A stretch of DNA of 64,000 nt from Glandiceps talaboti. Taxonomy: Eukaryota > Hemichordata > Enteropneusta > Spengelidae. The notes beneath the pieces were generated by a model, which was not told where the DNA came from, did not search any database, and saw nothing but the letters and a program-made list of their open reading frames with translations. A program made the translations under genes and the position numbers. The stretch covers positions 952,501-1,016,500 of the forward strand of contig NC_135551.1 of the NCBI RefSeq assembly GCF_964340395.1, written 5' to 3'. Positions 45,714-56,900 of this stretch are shown here, piece by piece. How positions within the stretch are numbered: position 1 is the stretch's first letter; the number at the start of each line of letters is the position of its first letter.

Positions 45714-46084
45714 TACACCAACCTATTGTATATTAATTTTTTAAAATTAATATTCATCATCATCATATTCACTTCTTTTGCTTGTGATGGAAATAAGAGT
45801 AATAAATCATTAATAACAGAATTGAAATCATTATCATCAAAATATTCTTCTTTCTTTTCTTTCTTTTCTTTCTCTTCTTTGTTTTCTTTCTTTTTAGGAA
45901 TTTCTTCTTTTTTTTCTTGTGGTAAATTTAAGAGATCATTAATAACAAAATTGAAATCATTTTCATCAAAATATGAAGGTGGAATGATGGATTTAATTTC
46001 TTTTGGTTCAGGGGAAGCGTTAACTATGGTGCAAAAAGTACAGGAAGCGGGGCAAGCAGGATTATAGTATTTTTTGTTAGACAT
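45710..46084 (-). CDS. Acidic/Lys-Glu-rich protein with duplicated motif, 124 residues
   Basis: Transcribed from the right end inwards; it converges with the Cys-rich gene and their last bases overlap by four. The N-terminus is Cys-containing (NPACPASCTFC). A 17-residue motif, YFDENDFNFVINDLLNL, occurs twice (residues about 38-54 and 80-96), the second as YFDDNDFNSVINDLLLL, joined by a Lys/Glu-rich linker (KKEEIPKKKENKEEKEKK). The duplicated motif looks like a short amphipathic binding helix. A polymorphic linker is likely. No family recognised. The start follows the TATATACAAC motif shared with the polymerase gene. Confidence 0.7.
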   Translation of the reverse strand: MSNKKYYNPACPASCTFCTIVNASPEPKEIKSIIPPSYFDENDFNFVINDLLNLPQEKKEEIPKKKENKEEKEKKEKKEEYFDDNDFNSVINDLLLLFPSQAKEVNMMMMNINFKKLIYNRLVY

Positions 46085-46088
46085 TCTC

Positions 46089-46098
46089 GTTGTATATA
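46089..46098 (-). promoter_or_regulatory. TATATACAAC leader motif, minus strand
   Basis: Exact copy of the ten bases that precede the polymerase start. It lies four bases before ATG at 46084. Confidence 0.5.
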
Positions 46099-46216
46099 AT
46101 ACCGTAAATTAATTTATTGTGTGTACCATGTTACCATTTGTTTAATTGGACGTTACAACTTTTCTTTTTATGTATATACAATGTAATATAACTACCTAAT
46201 TCTAAACCACAATCAC

Positions 46217-46249
46217 AGATATATCTTATACTTCTGTTAAGATATATCT
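46217..46249. repeat. 12-bp hairpin next to the right terminal repeat
   Basis: AGATATATCTTA and its complement with a 9-base loop (TACTTCTGT). The right arm touches the inner border of the terminal inverted repeat at 46250. The left end has no equivalent. Confidence 0.8.
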
Positions 46250-46398
46250 GGTTTAAAAAGCCTTCTACGGTGAAACGACATGGTTGTTTTTGTGTTTACA
46301 CAAATGTTATATAGATTAAGCCATTTATTTTACGTAAAAAAGGCGAAATATGGGGTATGTCGTTAGGGTGGTCTTAAATTGTCATTTTCCATACTACT
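46250..46398 (-). repeat. Right terminal inverted repeat, 149 bp
   Basis: Reverse complement of 37166-37314 with one visible mismatch; the outer end read inwards is AGTAGTATGGAAAATGAC. Confidence 0.95.
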
Positions 46399-46404
46399 AA
46401 TGGG
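46399..46404. repeat. Target-site duplication, right copy (AATGGG)
   Basis: Identical to 37160-37165. It defines the right border of the element. Confidence 0.9.
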
Positions 46405-46617
46405 CGAGACCATATTTAACACAGACTCTGAGGAAGCACCTCTACTAGTGGTGGTTGATACAGCTATGAATATTCGGCACAACGACTACCCAAAGTATAG
46501 CAATGCTTCACAGCTGGATGTACGGGCAGTGCTAGTTTACAAAGAGAGTAAAGGAAGGTCAAATATGCGATGTTGGAAATGTAATAGAATTGGGCGTATT
46601 GCTAGATTATGTTAGTG
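46405..46617 (+). pseudogene. 3' part of the split open frame, ends in a zinc-knuckle-like motif
   Basis: The frame that continues from 37159 across the target site is open to a TAG at 46615. It ends in CWKCNRIGRIARLC, the spacing of a CCHC zinc knuckle (C-x2-C-x4-H-x4-C) but with Arg where His belongs. Such knuckles are typical of Gag proteins, so the Polinton probably landed in an old retroelement Gag-like gene. Two halves in one frame support this; the retroelement family is not clear. Confidence 0.4.
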
Positions 46618-47209
46618 TAACAGACATGGCGATAGGTATGATATATATGAGAGATGGAGACGACAAATAAGTCAACGCTGTGGATGAAGACCTGTCACCT
46701 GATGTAACATGGGTATGAGTTTATGAGTATTGTTATAGAAGTATTGACTGATGAGTATTAAAAGACTTTTGAACATTGTTGAGACAAGCGTGGTTAGTGA
46801 ATGTAAAGAAATTGTCGTTATAGCAACAGGAAAAAAAAATGGGCATGCCGGGGGAGGAACACTGTATTCTAATTACAATCTCTCCTGTCTTAACTAGGCG
46901 GGGGTTTTACCCTATGCCTGGATTTACAGTCTATTACAGAGTGTAAAATGTAAATTTCTTGTTGAATACTAAATCTCACTGTCGTATGGCCCTGTATGGG
47001 CATGTGCCCGACATCTCGGAATGGGAAAAGACTATACACAAGGACCCAATGCGGGCTTATTGAGGGTATTGCTCACTTGGAAAACTAGATGGACTGATTG
47101 GAACGGTCGGACACCAAATACCACTGTTCTCGCCCACACAAAACTTGTGCAACAATAAGGGTTGACTATGTCATGGATCTGCATTTTTAAAAACCCTGCG
47201 TAGAAATGT
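46618..47209. other. Decayed retroelement or intergenic sequence
   Basis: No intact feature. It lies between a Gag-like end and an RNase H-like relic, so it may be the eroded reverse transcriptase part of the same element, but I see no motif that proves it. Confidence 0.4.
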
Positions 47210-47584
47210 GGGAACAAAAAGTGAAGCTAACGAGGCTCTACGACAGTTATACGACACTGTGGACAACCTTGATATACTGTTAGACCTAGAGTATATTCCA
47301 TAAATTGCTAATCCTGCCGATGAACCATCTTGTTAATTGTCAGCAAGTGATGCCAAACAGTTACTGAGTACTAAGAACCTGTAGAATACGAGTTCGGTCA
47401 TCATACTGCTGACTTAATGGCCTCAGACTCGAAACAGCATGAACAATTTTATTGCGTCACAAGTAAAGAAAAAAAAATCTGGACGTATGCTCAATCGAAA
47501 AGAAAGACTAGCGCCAGCGTTCCTGATCTGTATAATAATGAAAATAAGTATATGAGCGTTTGCCAGATTTTGGTATCAAACAAA
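47210..47584 (+). pseudogene. Retroelement relic, RNase H-end-like (possible tyrosine-recombinase element)
   Basis: In one frame with stops: LRQLYDTVDNLDILLDLEYIP, then ANPADEPS, SASDAK, and then EFGHHTADLMASDSKQ near 47390. The order of an LxYIPxxxNPADxPSR motif and a FGxHTxDLMASDSN motif is known from the RNase H end of some DIRS/tyrosine-recombinase retroelements. Stops at 47301, 47333 and 47381. A LINE copy was inserted after about 47584. Confidence 0.45.
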
Positions 47585-48708
47585 GGAACTCCTCTTAAAT
47601 GGCTTTGCTCATACCTCACAGACAGATTTCAATCAGTTACAGTAAATGAGAAAATGTCACTTGCTCAATTGCTACGGTTCGGAGTACCTCAGGGCTCTGT
47701 CCTAGGACCTCTACTGTTTACTATTTATATTTCACCACTCGGTCAGATCATTCGCCGTCATGAACTTCAGTTTCACCAATTCGCCGACGATAATGAACTG
47801 TACTTGTCTTTTAAGAAATCCAACACCACCTCTGCCGTATCTTCTATTGAAGAATGTGTCAACGATATTAAGAAATGGATGACGCAAAATAAACTGAAGT
47901 TAAATGATTCTAAGACAGAAGTCATTTTAATTCGTTCCAAATTTGATCATTCGCCGTTGCCTCTCACTTCCATCAACATATGTTCAAGTGTTATTGAAAC
48001 TACTTCATCTGCGAGAAACATTGGTGTCATATTTGATGACAATTATACATTTCAACAACACATAATTACCACCTGCCGCACCATTCACTTCCTCCTTCGT
48101 AAAATTGGACACATCAGGAAATACCTCTCTCAGGATTCTTGTGCCACCCTCTCCATGTTGTCATATCATCGAAGCTGGACTATTGTAATTCCTTACTATA
48201 TGGTCTGCCTGACGTTCACTTACAGCACTTACAACGTGCCCAAAATACGGCAGCTAGGATTATTACGCGCACCAGGAAATTCGAACACATAACCCCTATT
48301 CTAAAACAACTTCATTGGCTTCCAGTATCTCATCGTATTGTTTTCAAACTTCTGCTCTTCACTTATAAAGCCCTTAATGGAATCTCTCCACAATATCTCA
48401 AGAACTTAATTACACCTCGTTCTTCATTACGCACTCTTCGTTCATCGGATAAATGCCTTCTGCATACACCCAAATGGAATCTGGTTTCCTATGGTCGCCG
48501 CTCCTTCTCTTCAGCAGCTCCTGAACTTTGGAACTCTCTACCCCTGAACATTAAAACCTCTCCCAATGTTAACATTTTCAAAAGACGCTTGAAAACCCAC
48601 ATATTTCAGAGAGCTTTTTCATCTCCTTTCTAACTCTAAGCACCACTGAAAATTGTTTTCTTTGGATATTTGGCGCTATATAAATTTATTAGATAGATAG
48701 ATAGATAG
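47585..48708 (+). mobile_element. 5'-truncated CR1/L2-like LINE, reverse transcriptase relic
   Basis: Starts inside the reverse transcriptase (WLCSYLTDRFQSV), followed by GVPQGSVLGPLLFTIY near 47685, FADDNELYLSF near 47781 (the consensus is FADDTQLY; catalytic Asp pair kept), WMTQNKLKLN, and, after a frameshift near 48140-48165, KLDYCNSLLYGLPD, LHWLPVSHRIVFKLL, LWNSLPLNIKTSP and the end of the protein at 48633. The 3' tail is TTGGCGCTATATAAATTTAT with AGATAGATAG repeats to 48708. It is much less damaged than the copy at 1-3013, from which it differs as a family. Confidence 0.85.
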
Positions 48709-50415
48709 AACCGATATGGAAAAGGCAGACGTTCTAGCAGACATCCTTTCTTCTGATTTACAAATGAACCTAAGAGGGTCTGCCAAGATTTTTAATCCTT
48801 AATATTCGTTGTATGAAACCTCTAGTAATAACAACTGATGTAGTGAATAAAAAGCTGAGTAAGTTTGATATCTCTAATTCACCAGGGCCGGATAATCTTC
48901 ACCATAGACTGTTATGGGAGATGTCTGACATTATTTGTATTCCACTGGCTTTTATTTTCAACAGTGACATTAAAGACGGTCACACACCTGATGATTGGAA
49001 GTTTGCTGATATTACAGCAATTTTCAATGAAGGAGGCCAAAAAGAAGAGCAAGACTTGTTTAATAGTCTGGCGAGTATTGCTTGCAAAACCCTGAATCTA
49101 TTATAGGAGACAATATACTGGAGTGCCACAAGTTGCTTAGTAGTAAACAGTTTGGACTCATCAGTGGAAAATCTACTGTGCTTCAACTATTACAGGTGAT
49201 AGGGACAGAAATTTTAGACAATAGAGGTTGTATTGATGTAATTTATTGTGATTTCATGAAGGCGTTCGATAAGGTGCCACACCTGAAATTTGTTCATAAA
49301 CTTAGAGCATTCGGAACAAGGAGCCTAATGTTTCATGGATACAATCATTTTTGTTTGGGAGGAAACAAAAGGGTAGCCATCAATGGAGAAGTGTCAAATT
49401 AAGTTTCGTCATGTTCTAATGGTATACTCAGGCAAGGATCGGTCCTAGGATAGCTTTTGCTCGTATTGTTTATCAATGATCTCTGTCAGATGTATTCTTT
49501 CTTGTATGCAGATGACACAAAGTTTTTATGAGCAGTGTATAATACAATCAACTGTAAGTGTTTGCAGGATGATGTATACAATATTCAGAGCTGAGCGACT
49601 TCGTTTTCACCCGGATTAGTGTAAAGTTAGGCCAATTGAGAAGTCGAATCTGGATAAATTCCATATAAACTCAGGGAAAACTGTAAACCAATGGAATTCA
49701 TTACAAAGGAGAAAGATATAGGGGTAGTTGTTGACAATAAGTTGTCGTTTAACGATCACACATCGGTAAAGGTCTCAGAGGCAAATAAGGTGATGGGTGT
49801 GATAGACGAACAATTGAATACTTGGGCCAAAGAACGTTTACACTGCTGTATATGGTGCTAATGCGGCCTCACCTCAAGTATGCAAATCAAGTTGGTGTGC
49901 GCTCTATATGAAACAAATTGAAACAATTGAGAATGTACAGAGGAGGGTGACTAAACAAGTACCAGGTCTGTCCAAATTGTCTTATCCAGAAAGCCTTCAG
50001 CTGCTTAAGATCCCCTTACTAGCTAATCATCATGTAAGAGGTGACATGATTAAAATGTTCAAAATCTTGAGGGGAATATATGACCCAGAAGTTTCAAATT
50101 TTGTGCAGCTACGATCTGACTTGAGTACCAGAGGGTCACTAGTGAAGACTTATAAAACATTGTCTTATCTGAATCCAAGAAAAAGTGCATTTGTAAGTAG
50201 ATCAGTTGAAATATTGTATCATCATCATCAACTGTATAGGTGTTTGAAAGTCGTCTACAGAAACTGGGGGAAAATCAACCCGCGTGATTATAAGGCAAAC
50301 TCTATTGAAACCTCACTGTCTTGAGACCGTAGTACACAGGAACCTCATGACTAAGTGAGCACAGAGCTGACAGTAGAGGCCAGACAGGCCTAGAGTCAGA
50401 ATGAATCTATGAATG
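48709..50415 (+). mobile_element. Jockey/CR1-like LINE, decayed reverse transcriptase
   Basis: A second type of LINE. Motifs: KLSKFDISNSPGPDNLHHR near 48852, HTPDDWKFADITAIF near 48982, FGLISGKSTVLQLLQV near 49153, DVIYCDFMKAFDKVPH near 49216, a broken GVPQGSVLG region near 49425, YADDTKF near 49505, and a C-terminal NVQRRVTKQVPGLSKLSYPE near 49928 to 50324. Several frame changes and stops lie between them. The 3' end has GAATGAATCTATGAATGAG near 50398. Gene order is the LINE norm; I see no endonuclease. Confidence 0.8.
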
Positions 50416-50814
50416 AGATTAGAAACGGGTCAGGTTCTAGCTCCCAACAAAATAGGAAATGAGGATTATACTTTCACATGTCTGATTGGTATAATACTTA
50501 ATATTTGACTGATATTTATGCATAGTAATTACAGAGATATAAATAGAAATCCAATGAGACAATGCTTTAGTGTAAACAAAAGTTTGTGTACCACCACTGC
50601 CTAAAGATATAGTGACATTGGATGACAGAATTTGTGAAATTCAACAGAAGGCAATATCAACACCCAATAGTGTCAAGAATATACCTGAATGAATAGATAA
50701 TGTTTGCAGATTCAATACCTTAGTCAAGCTCTCAAGTTGGTATAAGTGGTGGGACCGTTGATGAGTATTGGAGAGAGAGGGTGTTTGAAGTGAACATGTG
50801 GAGGATAATTTCAC
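50416..50814. other. Intron sequence, nothing recognised
   Basis: Between the LINE and an F1 fragment. No repeat or exon seen. Confidence 0.5.
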
Positions 50815-50950
50815 TGGGTCATAAATATGCAAATTAGGTCTAAAAATATAAAATTTTGTAAAAATGTTTCAAAAATCTTCTCCAAAACTACTGAGCCAAC
50901 TGAGTTGAAATTTGTTGTGTGGGTGTCTAGGGATGAGCAGATATAAGTTA
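50815..50950 (+). repeat. F1-element remnant at the edge of the 30-bp array
   Basis: ATATGCAAATTAGGTCTAAA at 50824 and CCAAAACTACTGAGCC, TGAAATTTGTTG and GTCTAGGGATGAGC follow in the same order as in the F1 body (compare 14775-14885). The minisatellite starts directly after it. Confidence 0.7.
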
Positions 50951-53900
50951 GTTCAAGTCTAATCTATTGAACTCTGAGTCTAATCAATCAATCTATTGAA
51001 CTCTTGAGTTTAATCTATCAATCTATTGAACTCTTGAGTTTAATCTATCAATCTATTGAACTCTTGAGTCTAATCTATCAATCTATTGAACTCTGAGTCT
51101 AATCAATCAATCTATTGAACTCTTGAATTTAATCTTTCAATCTATTGAACTCTTGAGTCTAATCTATCAATCTATTGAACTCTGAGTCTAATCAATCAAT
51201 CTATTGAACTCTTGAGTTTAATCTTTCAATCTATTGAACTCTTGAGTCTAATCTATCAATCTATTGAACTCTGAGTTTAATCTATCAATCTATTGAACTC
51301 TTGTGTCTAATCAATCAATCTATTGAACTCTGAGTGTAATCTATCAATCTATTGAACTCTTGTGTCTAATCTATCAATCTATTGAACTCTGAGTTTAATC
51401 TATCAATCTATTGAACTCTTGTGTCTAATCAATCAATCTATTGAACTCTTGTGTCTAATCTATCAATCTATTGAACTCTTGTGTCTAATCTATCAATCTA
51501 TTGAACTCTTGTGTCTAATCTATCAATCTATTGAACTCTGAGTTTAATCTATCAATCTATTGAACTCTTGTGTCTAATCTATCAATCTATTGAACTCTTG
51601 AGTTTAATCTATCAATCTATTGAATTCTTGTGTCCAATCTATCAATCTATTGAAATCTTGTGTCTAATCAATCAATCTATTGAACTCTGAGTGTAATCTA
51701 TCAATCTATTGAACTCTTGTGTCTAATCTATCAATCTATTGAACTCTGAGTCGAATCAATCAATCTATTGAACTCTGAGTTTAATCTATCAATCTATTGA
51801 ACTCTTGTGTCTAATCTGTCAATCTATTGAACTCTTGTGTCTAATCTATCAATCTATTGAACTCTTGTGTCTAATCTATCAGTCTATTGAACTCTTGTGT
51901 CTAATCTATCAATCTATTGAACTCTTGAGTTTAATCTATCAATCTATTGAACTCTTGAGTTTAATCTATCAATCTATTGAACTCTTGAGTCTAATCTATC
52001 AATCTATTGAACTCTGAGTCTAATCAATCAATCTATTGAACTCTTGAATTTAATCTTTCAATCTATTGAACTCTTGAGTCTAATCTATCAATCTATTGAA
52101 CTCTGAGTCTAATCAATCAATCTATTGAACTCTTGAGTTTAATCTTTCAATCTATTGAACTCTTGAATCTAATCTATCAATCTATTGAACTCTGAGTTTA
52201 ATCTATCAATCTATTGATCTCTTGTGTCTAATCTATCAATCTATTGAACTCTTGAGTTTAATCTATCAATCTATTGAATTCTTGTGTCCAATCTATCAAT
52301 CTATTGAAATCTTGTGTCTAATCAATCAATCTATTGAACTCTGAGTGTAATCTATCAATCTATTGAACTCTTGTGTCTAATCTATCAATCTATTGAACTC
52401 TTGTGTCTAATCTATCAATCTATTGAACTCTTGTGTCTAATCTATCAATCTATTGAACTCGTGTGTCTAATCTATCAATCTATTGAACTCTGAGTCTAAT
52501 CAATCAATCTATTGAACTCTGAGTTTAATCTATCAATCTATTGAAATCTTGTGTCTAATCTGTCAATCTATTGAACTCTTGTGTCTAATCTATCAATCTA
52601 TTGAACTCTTGTGTCTAATCTATCAATCTATTGAACTCTTGTGTCTAATCTATCAATCTATTGAACTCTGAGTCTAATCAATCAATCTATTGAACTCTGA
52701 GTTTAATCTATCAATCTATTGAACTCTTGTGTCTAATCTGTCAATCTATTGAACTCTTGTGTCTAATCTATCAATATTGAACTCTTGTGTCTAATCTATC
52801 AATCTATTGAACTCTTGTGTCTAATCTATCAATCTATTGAACTCTGAGTCTAATCAATCAATCTATTGAACTCTGAGTGTAATCTATCAATCTATTGAAC
52901 TCTTGTGTCTAATCTATCAATCTATTGAACTCTGAGTCGAATCAATCAATCTATTGAACTCTGAGTTTAATCTATCAATCTATTGAACTCTTGTGTCTAA
53001 TCTGTCAATCTATTGAACTCTTGTGTCTAATCTATCAATCTATTGAACTCTTGTGTCTAATCTATCAGTCTATTGAACTCTTGTGTCTAATCTATCAATC
53101 TATTGAACTCTTGAGTTTAATCTATCAATCTATTGAACTCTTGAGTTTAATCTATCAATCTATTGAACTCTTGAGTCTAATCTATCAATCTATTGAACTC
53201 TGAGTCTAATCAATCAATCTATTGAACTCTTGAATTTAATCTTTCAATCTATTGAACTCTTGAGTCTAATCTATCAATCTATTGAACTCTGAGTCTAATC
53301 AATCAATCTATTGAACTCTTGAATCTAATCTATCAATCTATTGAACTCTGAGTTTAATCTATCAATCTATTGAACTCTTGTGTCTAATCTATCAATCTAT
53401 TGAACTCTTGAGTTTAATCTATCAATCTATTGAATTCTTGTGTCCAATCTATCAATCTATTGAAATCTTGTGTCTAATCTGTCAATCTATTGAACTCTTG
53501 TGTCTAATCTATCAATCTATTGAACTCTTGTGTCTAATCTATCAGTCTATTGAACTCTTGTGTCTAATCTATCAATCTATTGAACTCTTGAGTTTAATCT
53601 ATCAATCTATTGAACTCTTGAGTTTAATCTATCAATCTATTGAACTCTTGAGTCTAATCTATCAATCTATTGAACTCTGAGTCTAATCAATCAATCTATT
53701 GAACTCTTGAATTTAATCTTTCAATCTATTGAACTCTTGAGTCTAATCTATCAATCTATTGAACTCTGAGTCTAATCAATCAATCTATTGAACTCTTGAG
53801 TTTAATCTTTCAATCTATTGAACTCTTGAATCTAATCTATCAATCTATTGAACTCTGAGTTTAATCTATCAATCTATTGAACTCTTGTGTCTAATCTATC

Positions 53901-56900
53901 AATCTATTGAACTCTTGAGTTTAATCTATCAATCTATTGAATTCTTGTGTCCAATCTATCAATCTATTGAAATCTTGTGTCTAATCAATCAATCTATTGA
54001 ACTCTGAGTGTAATCTATCAATCTATTGAACTCTTGTGTCTAATCTATCAATCTATTGAACTCTTGTGTCTAATCTATCAATCTATTGAACTCTTGTGTC
54101 TAATCTATCAATCTATTGAACTCTTGTGTCTAATCTATCAATCTATTGAACTCTGAGTCTAATCAATCAATCTATTGAACTCTGAGTTTAATCTATCAAT
54201 CTATTGAACTCTTGTGTCTAATCTGTCAATCTATTGAACTCTTGTGTCTAATCTATCAATCTATTGAACTCTTGTGTCTAATCTATCAATCTATTGAACT
54301 CTTGTGTCTAATCTATCAATCTATTGAACTCTGAGTCTAATCAATCAATCTATTGAACTCTGAGTTTAATCTATCAATCTATTGAACTCTTGTGTCTAAT
54401 CTGTCAATCTATTGAACTCTTGTGTCTAATCTATCAATATTGAACTCTTGTGTCTAATCTATCAATCTATTGAACTCTTGTGTCTAATCTATCAATCTAT
54501 TGAACTCTGAGTCTAATCAATCAATCTATTGAACTCTGAGTGTAATCTATCAATCTATTGAACTCTTGTGTCTAATCTATCAATCTATTGAACTCTGAGT
54601 CGAATCAATCAATCTATTGAACTCTGAGTTTAATCTATCAATCTATTGAACTCTTGTGTCTAATCTGTCAATCTATTGAACTCTTGTGTCTAATCTATCA
54701 ATCTATTGAACTCTTGTGTCTAATCTATCAGTCTATTGAACTCTTGTGTCTAATCTATCAATCTATTGAACTCTTGAGTTTAATCTATCAATCTATTGAA
54801 CTCTTGAGTTTAATCTATCAATCTATTGAACTCTTGAGTCTAATCTATCAATCTATTGAACTCTGAGTCTAATCAATCAATCTATTGAACTCTTGAATTT
54901 AATCTTTCAATCTATTGAACTCTTGAGTCTAATCTATCAATCTATTGAACTCTGAGTCTAATCAATCAATCTATTGAACTCTTGAGTTTAATCTTTCAAT
55001 CTATTGAACTCTTGAATCTAATCTATCAATCTATTGAACTCTGAGTTTAATCTATCAATCTATTGAACTCTTGTGTCTAATCTATCAATCTATTGAACTC
55101 TTGAGTTTAATCTATCAATCTATTGAATTCTTGTGTCCAATCTATCAATCTATTGAAATCTTGTGTCTAATCAATCAATCTATTGAACTCTGAGTGTAAT
55201 CTATCAATCTATTGAACTCTTGTGTCTAATCTATCAATCTATTGAACTCTTGTGTCTAATCTATCAATCTATTGAACTCTTGTGTCTAATCTATCAATCT
55301 ATTGAACTCTTGTGTCTAATCTATCAATCTATTGAACTCTTGTGTCTAATCTATCAATCTATTGAACTCTTGTGTCTAATCTATCAATCTATTGAACTCT
55401 GAGTCTAATCAATCAATCTATTGAACTCTGAGTTTAATCTATCAATCTATTGAACTCTTGTGTCTAATCTGTCAATCTATTGAACTCTTGTGTCTAATCT
55501 ATCAATATTGAACTCTTGTGTCTAATCTATCAATCTATTGAACTCTTGTGTCTAATCTATCAATCTATTGAACTCTGAGTCTAATCAATCAATCTATTGA
55601 ACTCTGAGTTTAATCTATCAATCTATTGAACTCTTGTGTCTAATCTGTCAATCTATTGAACTCTTGTGTCTAATCTATCAATATTGAACTCTTGTGTTTA
55701 ATCTATCAATCTATTGAACTCTTGTGTCTAATCTATCAATCTATTGAACTCTTGTGTCTAATCTATCAATATTGAACTCTTGTGTCTAATCTATCAATCT
55801 ATTGAACTCTTGTGTCTAATCTACCAATCTATTGAACTCTGAGTCTAATCAATCAATCTATTGAACTCTGAGTTTAATCTATCAATCTATTGAACTCTTG
55901 TGTCTAATCTGTCAATCTATTGAACTCTTGTGTCTAATCTATCAATATTGAACTCTTGTGTCCAATCTATCAATCTATTGAACTCTATCTATTGAACTCT
56001 GAGTCTAATCAATCAATCTATTGAACTCTGAGTTTAATCTATCAATCTATTGAACTCTTGTGTCTAATCTGTCAATCTATTGAACTCTTGTGTCTAATCT
56101 ATCAATATTGAACTCTTGTGTCTAATCTATCAATCTATTGAACTCTTGTGTCTAATCTATCAATCTATTGAAATCTTGTGTCTAATCTATCAATCTATTG
56201 AACTCTGAGTCTAATCAATCAATCTATTGAACTCTGAGTTTAATCTATCAATCTATTGAACTCTTGAGTCTCATCTATCAATCTATTGAACTCTTGTGTC
56301 CAATCTATCAATCTATTGAACTCTTGTGTCTAATCTATCAGTCTATTGAATTCTTGAGTGTAATCTATCAATCTATTGAACTCTTGAGTTTAATCTATCA
56401 ATCTATTGAATTCTTGTGTCCAATCTATCAATCTATTGAAATCTTGTGTCTAATCAATCAATCTATTGAACTCTGAGTTTAATCTATCAATCTATTGAAC
56501 TCTTGTGTCTAATCTGTCAATCTATTGAACTCTTGTGTCTAATCTATCAATATTGAACTCTTGTGTCTAATCTATCAATCTATTGAACTCTTGTGTCTAA
56601 TCTATCAATCTATTGAACTCTTGTGTCTAATCTATCAATATTGAACTCTTGTGTCTAATCTATCAATCTATTGAACTCTTGTGTCTAATCTATCAATCTA
56701 TTGAACTCTGAGTCTAATCAATCAATCTATTGAACTCTGAGTTTAATCTATCAATCTATTGAACTCTTGTGTCTAATCTGTCAATCTATTGAACTCTTGT
56801 GTCTAATCTATCAATATTGAACTCTTGTGTCCAATCTATCAATCTATTGAACTCTATCTATTGAACTCTGAGTCTAATCAATCAATCTATTGAACTCTGA

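Larger units (their letters stand above)
37166..46398 (+). mobile_element. Compact Polinton-like (Maverick-like) element, 9,233 bp
   Basis: Complete at both ends: 149-bp terminal inverted repeats that start with AG, and a 6-bp target duplication, all as in Polintons. Eight genes are visible: a zinc-finger protein, family B DNA polymerase, a minus-strand protein of possible structural role, a 317-residue membrane protein, a 79-residue protein, a 146-residue protein, a Cys-rich protein and a minus-strand 124-residue protein. Usual Polintons are 15-20 kb and carry a retroviral-type integrase, packaging ATPase, maturation protease and major capsid protein; none is seen here. Genes lie close together with short AT-rich spacers rich in TATATAC words. 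The composition is more AT-rich than the flanks. Several genes are broken. Confidence 0.93.
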
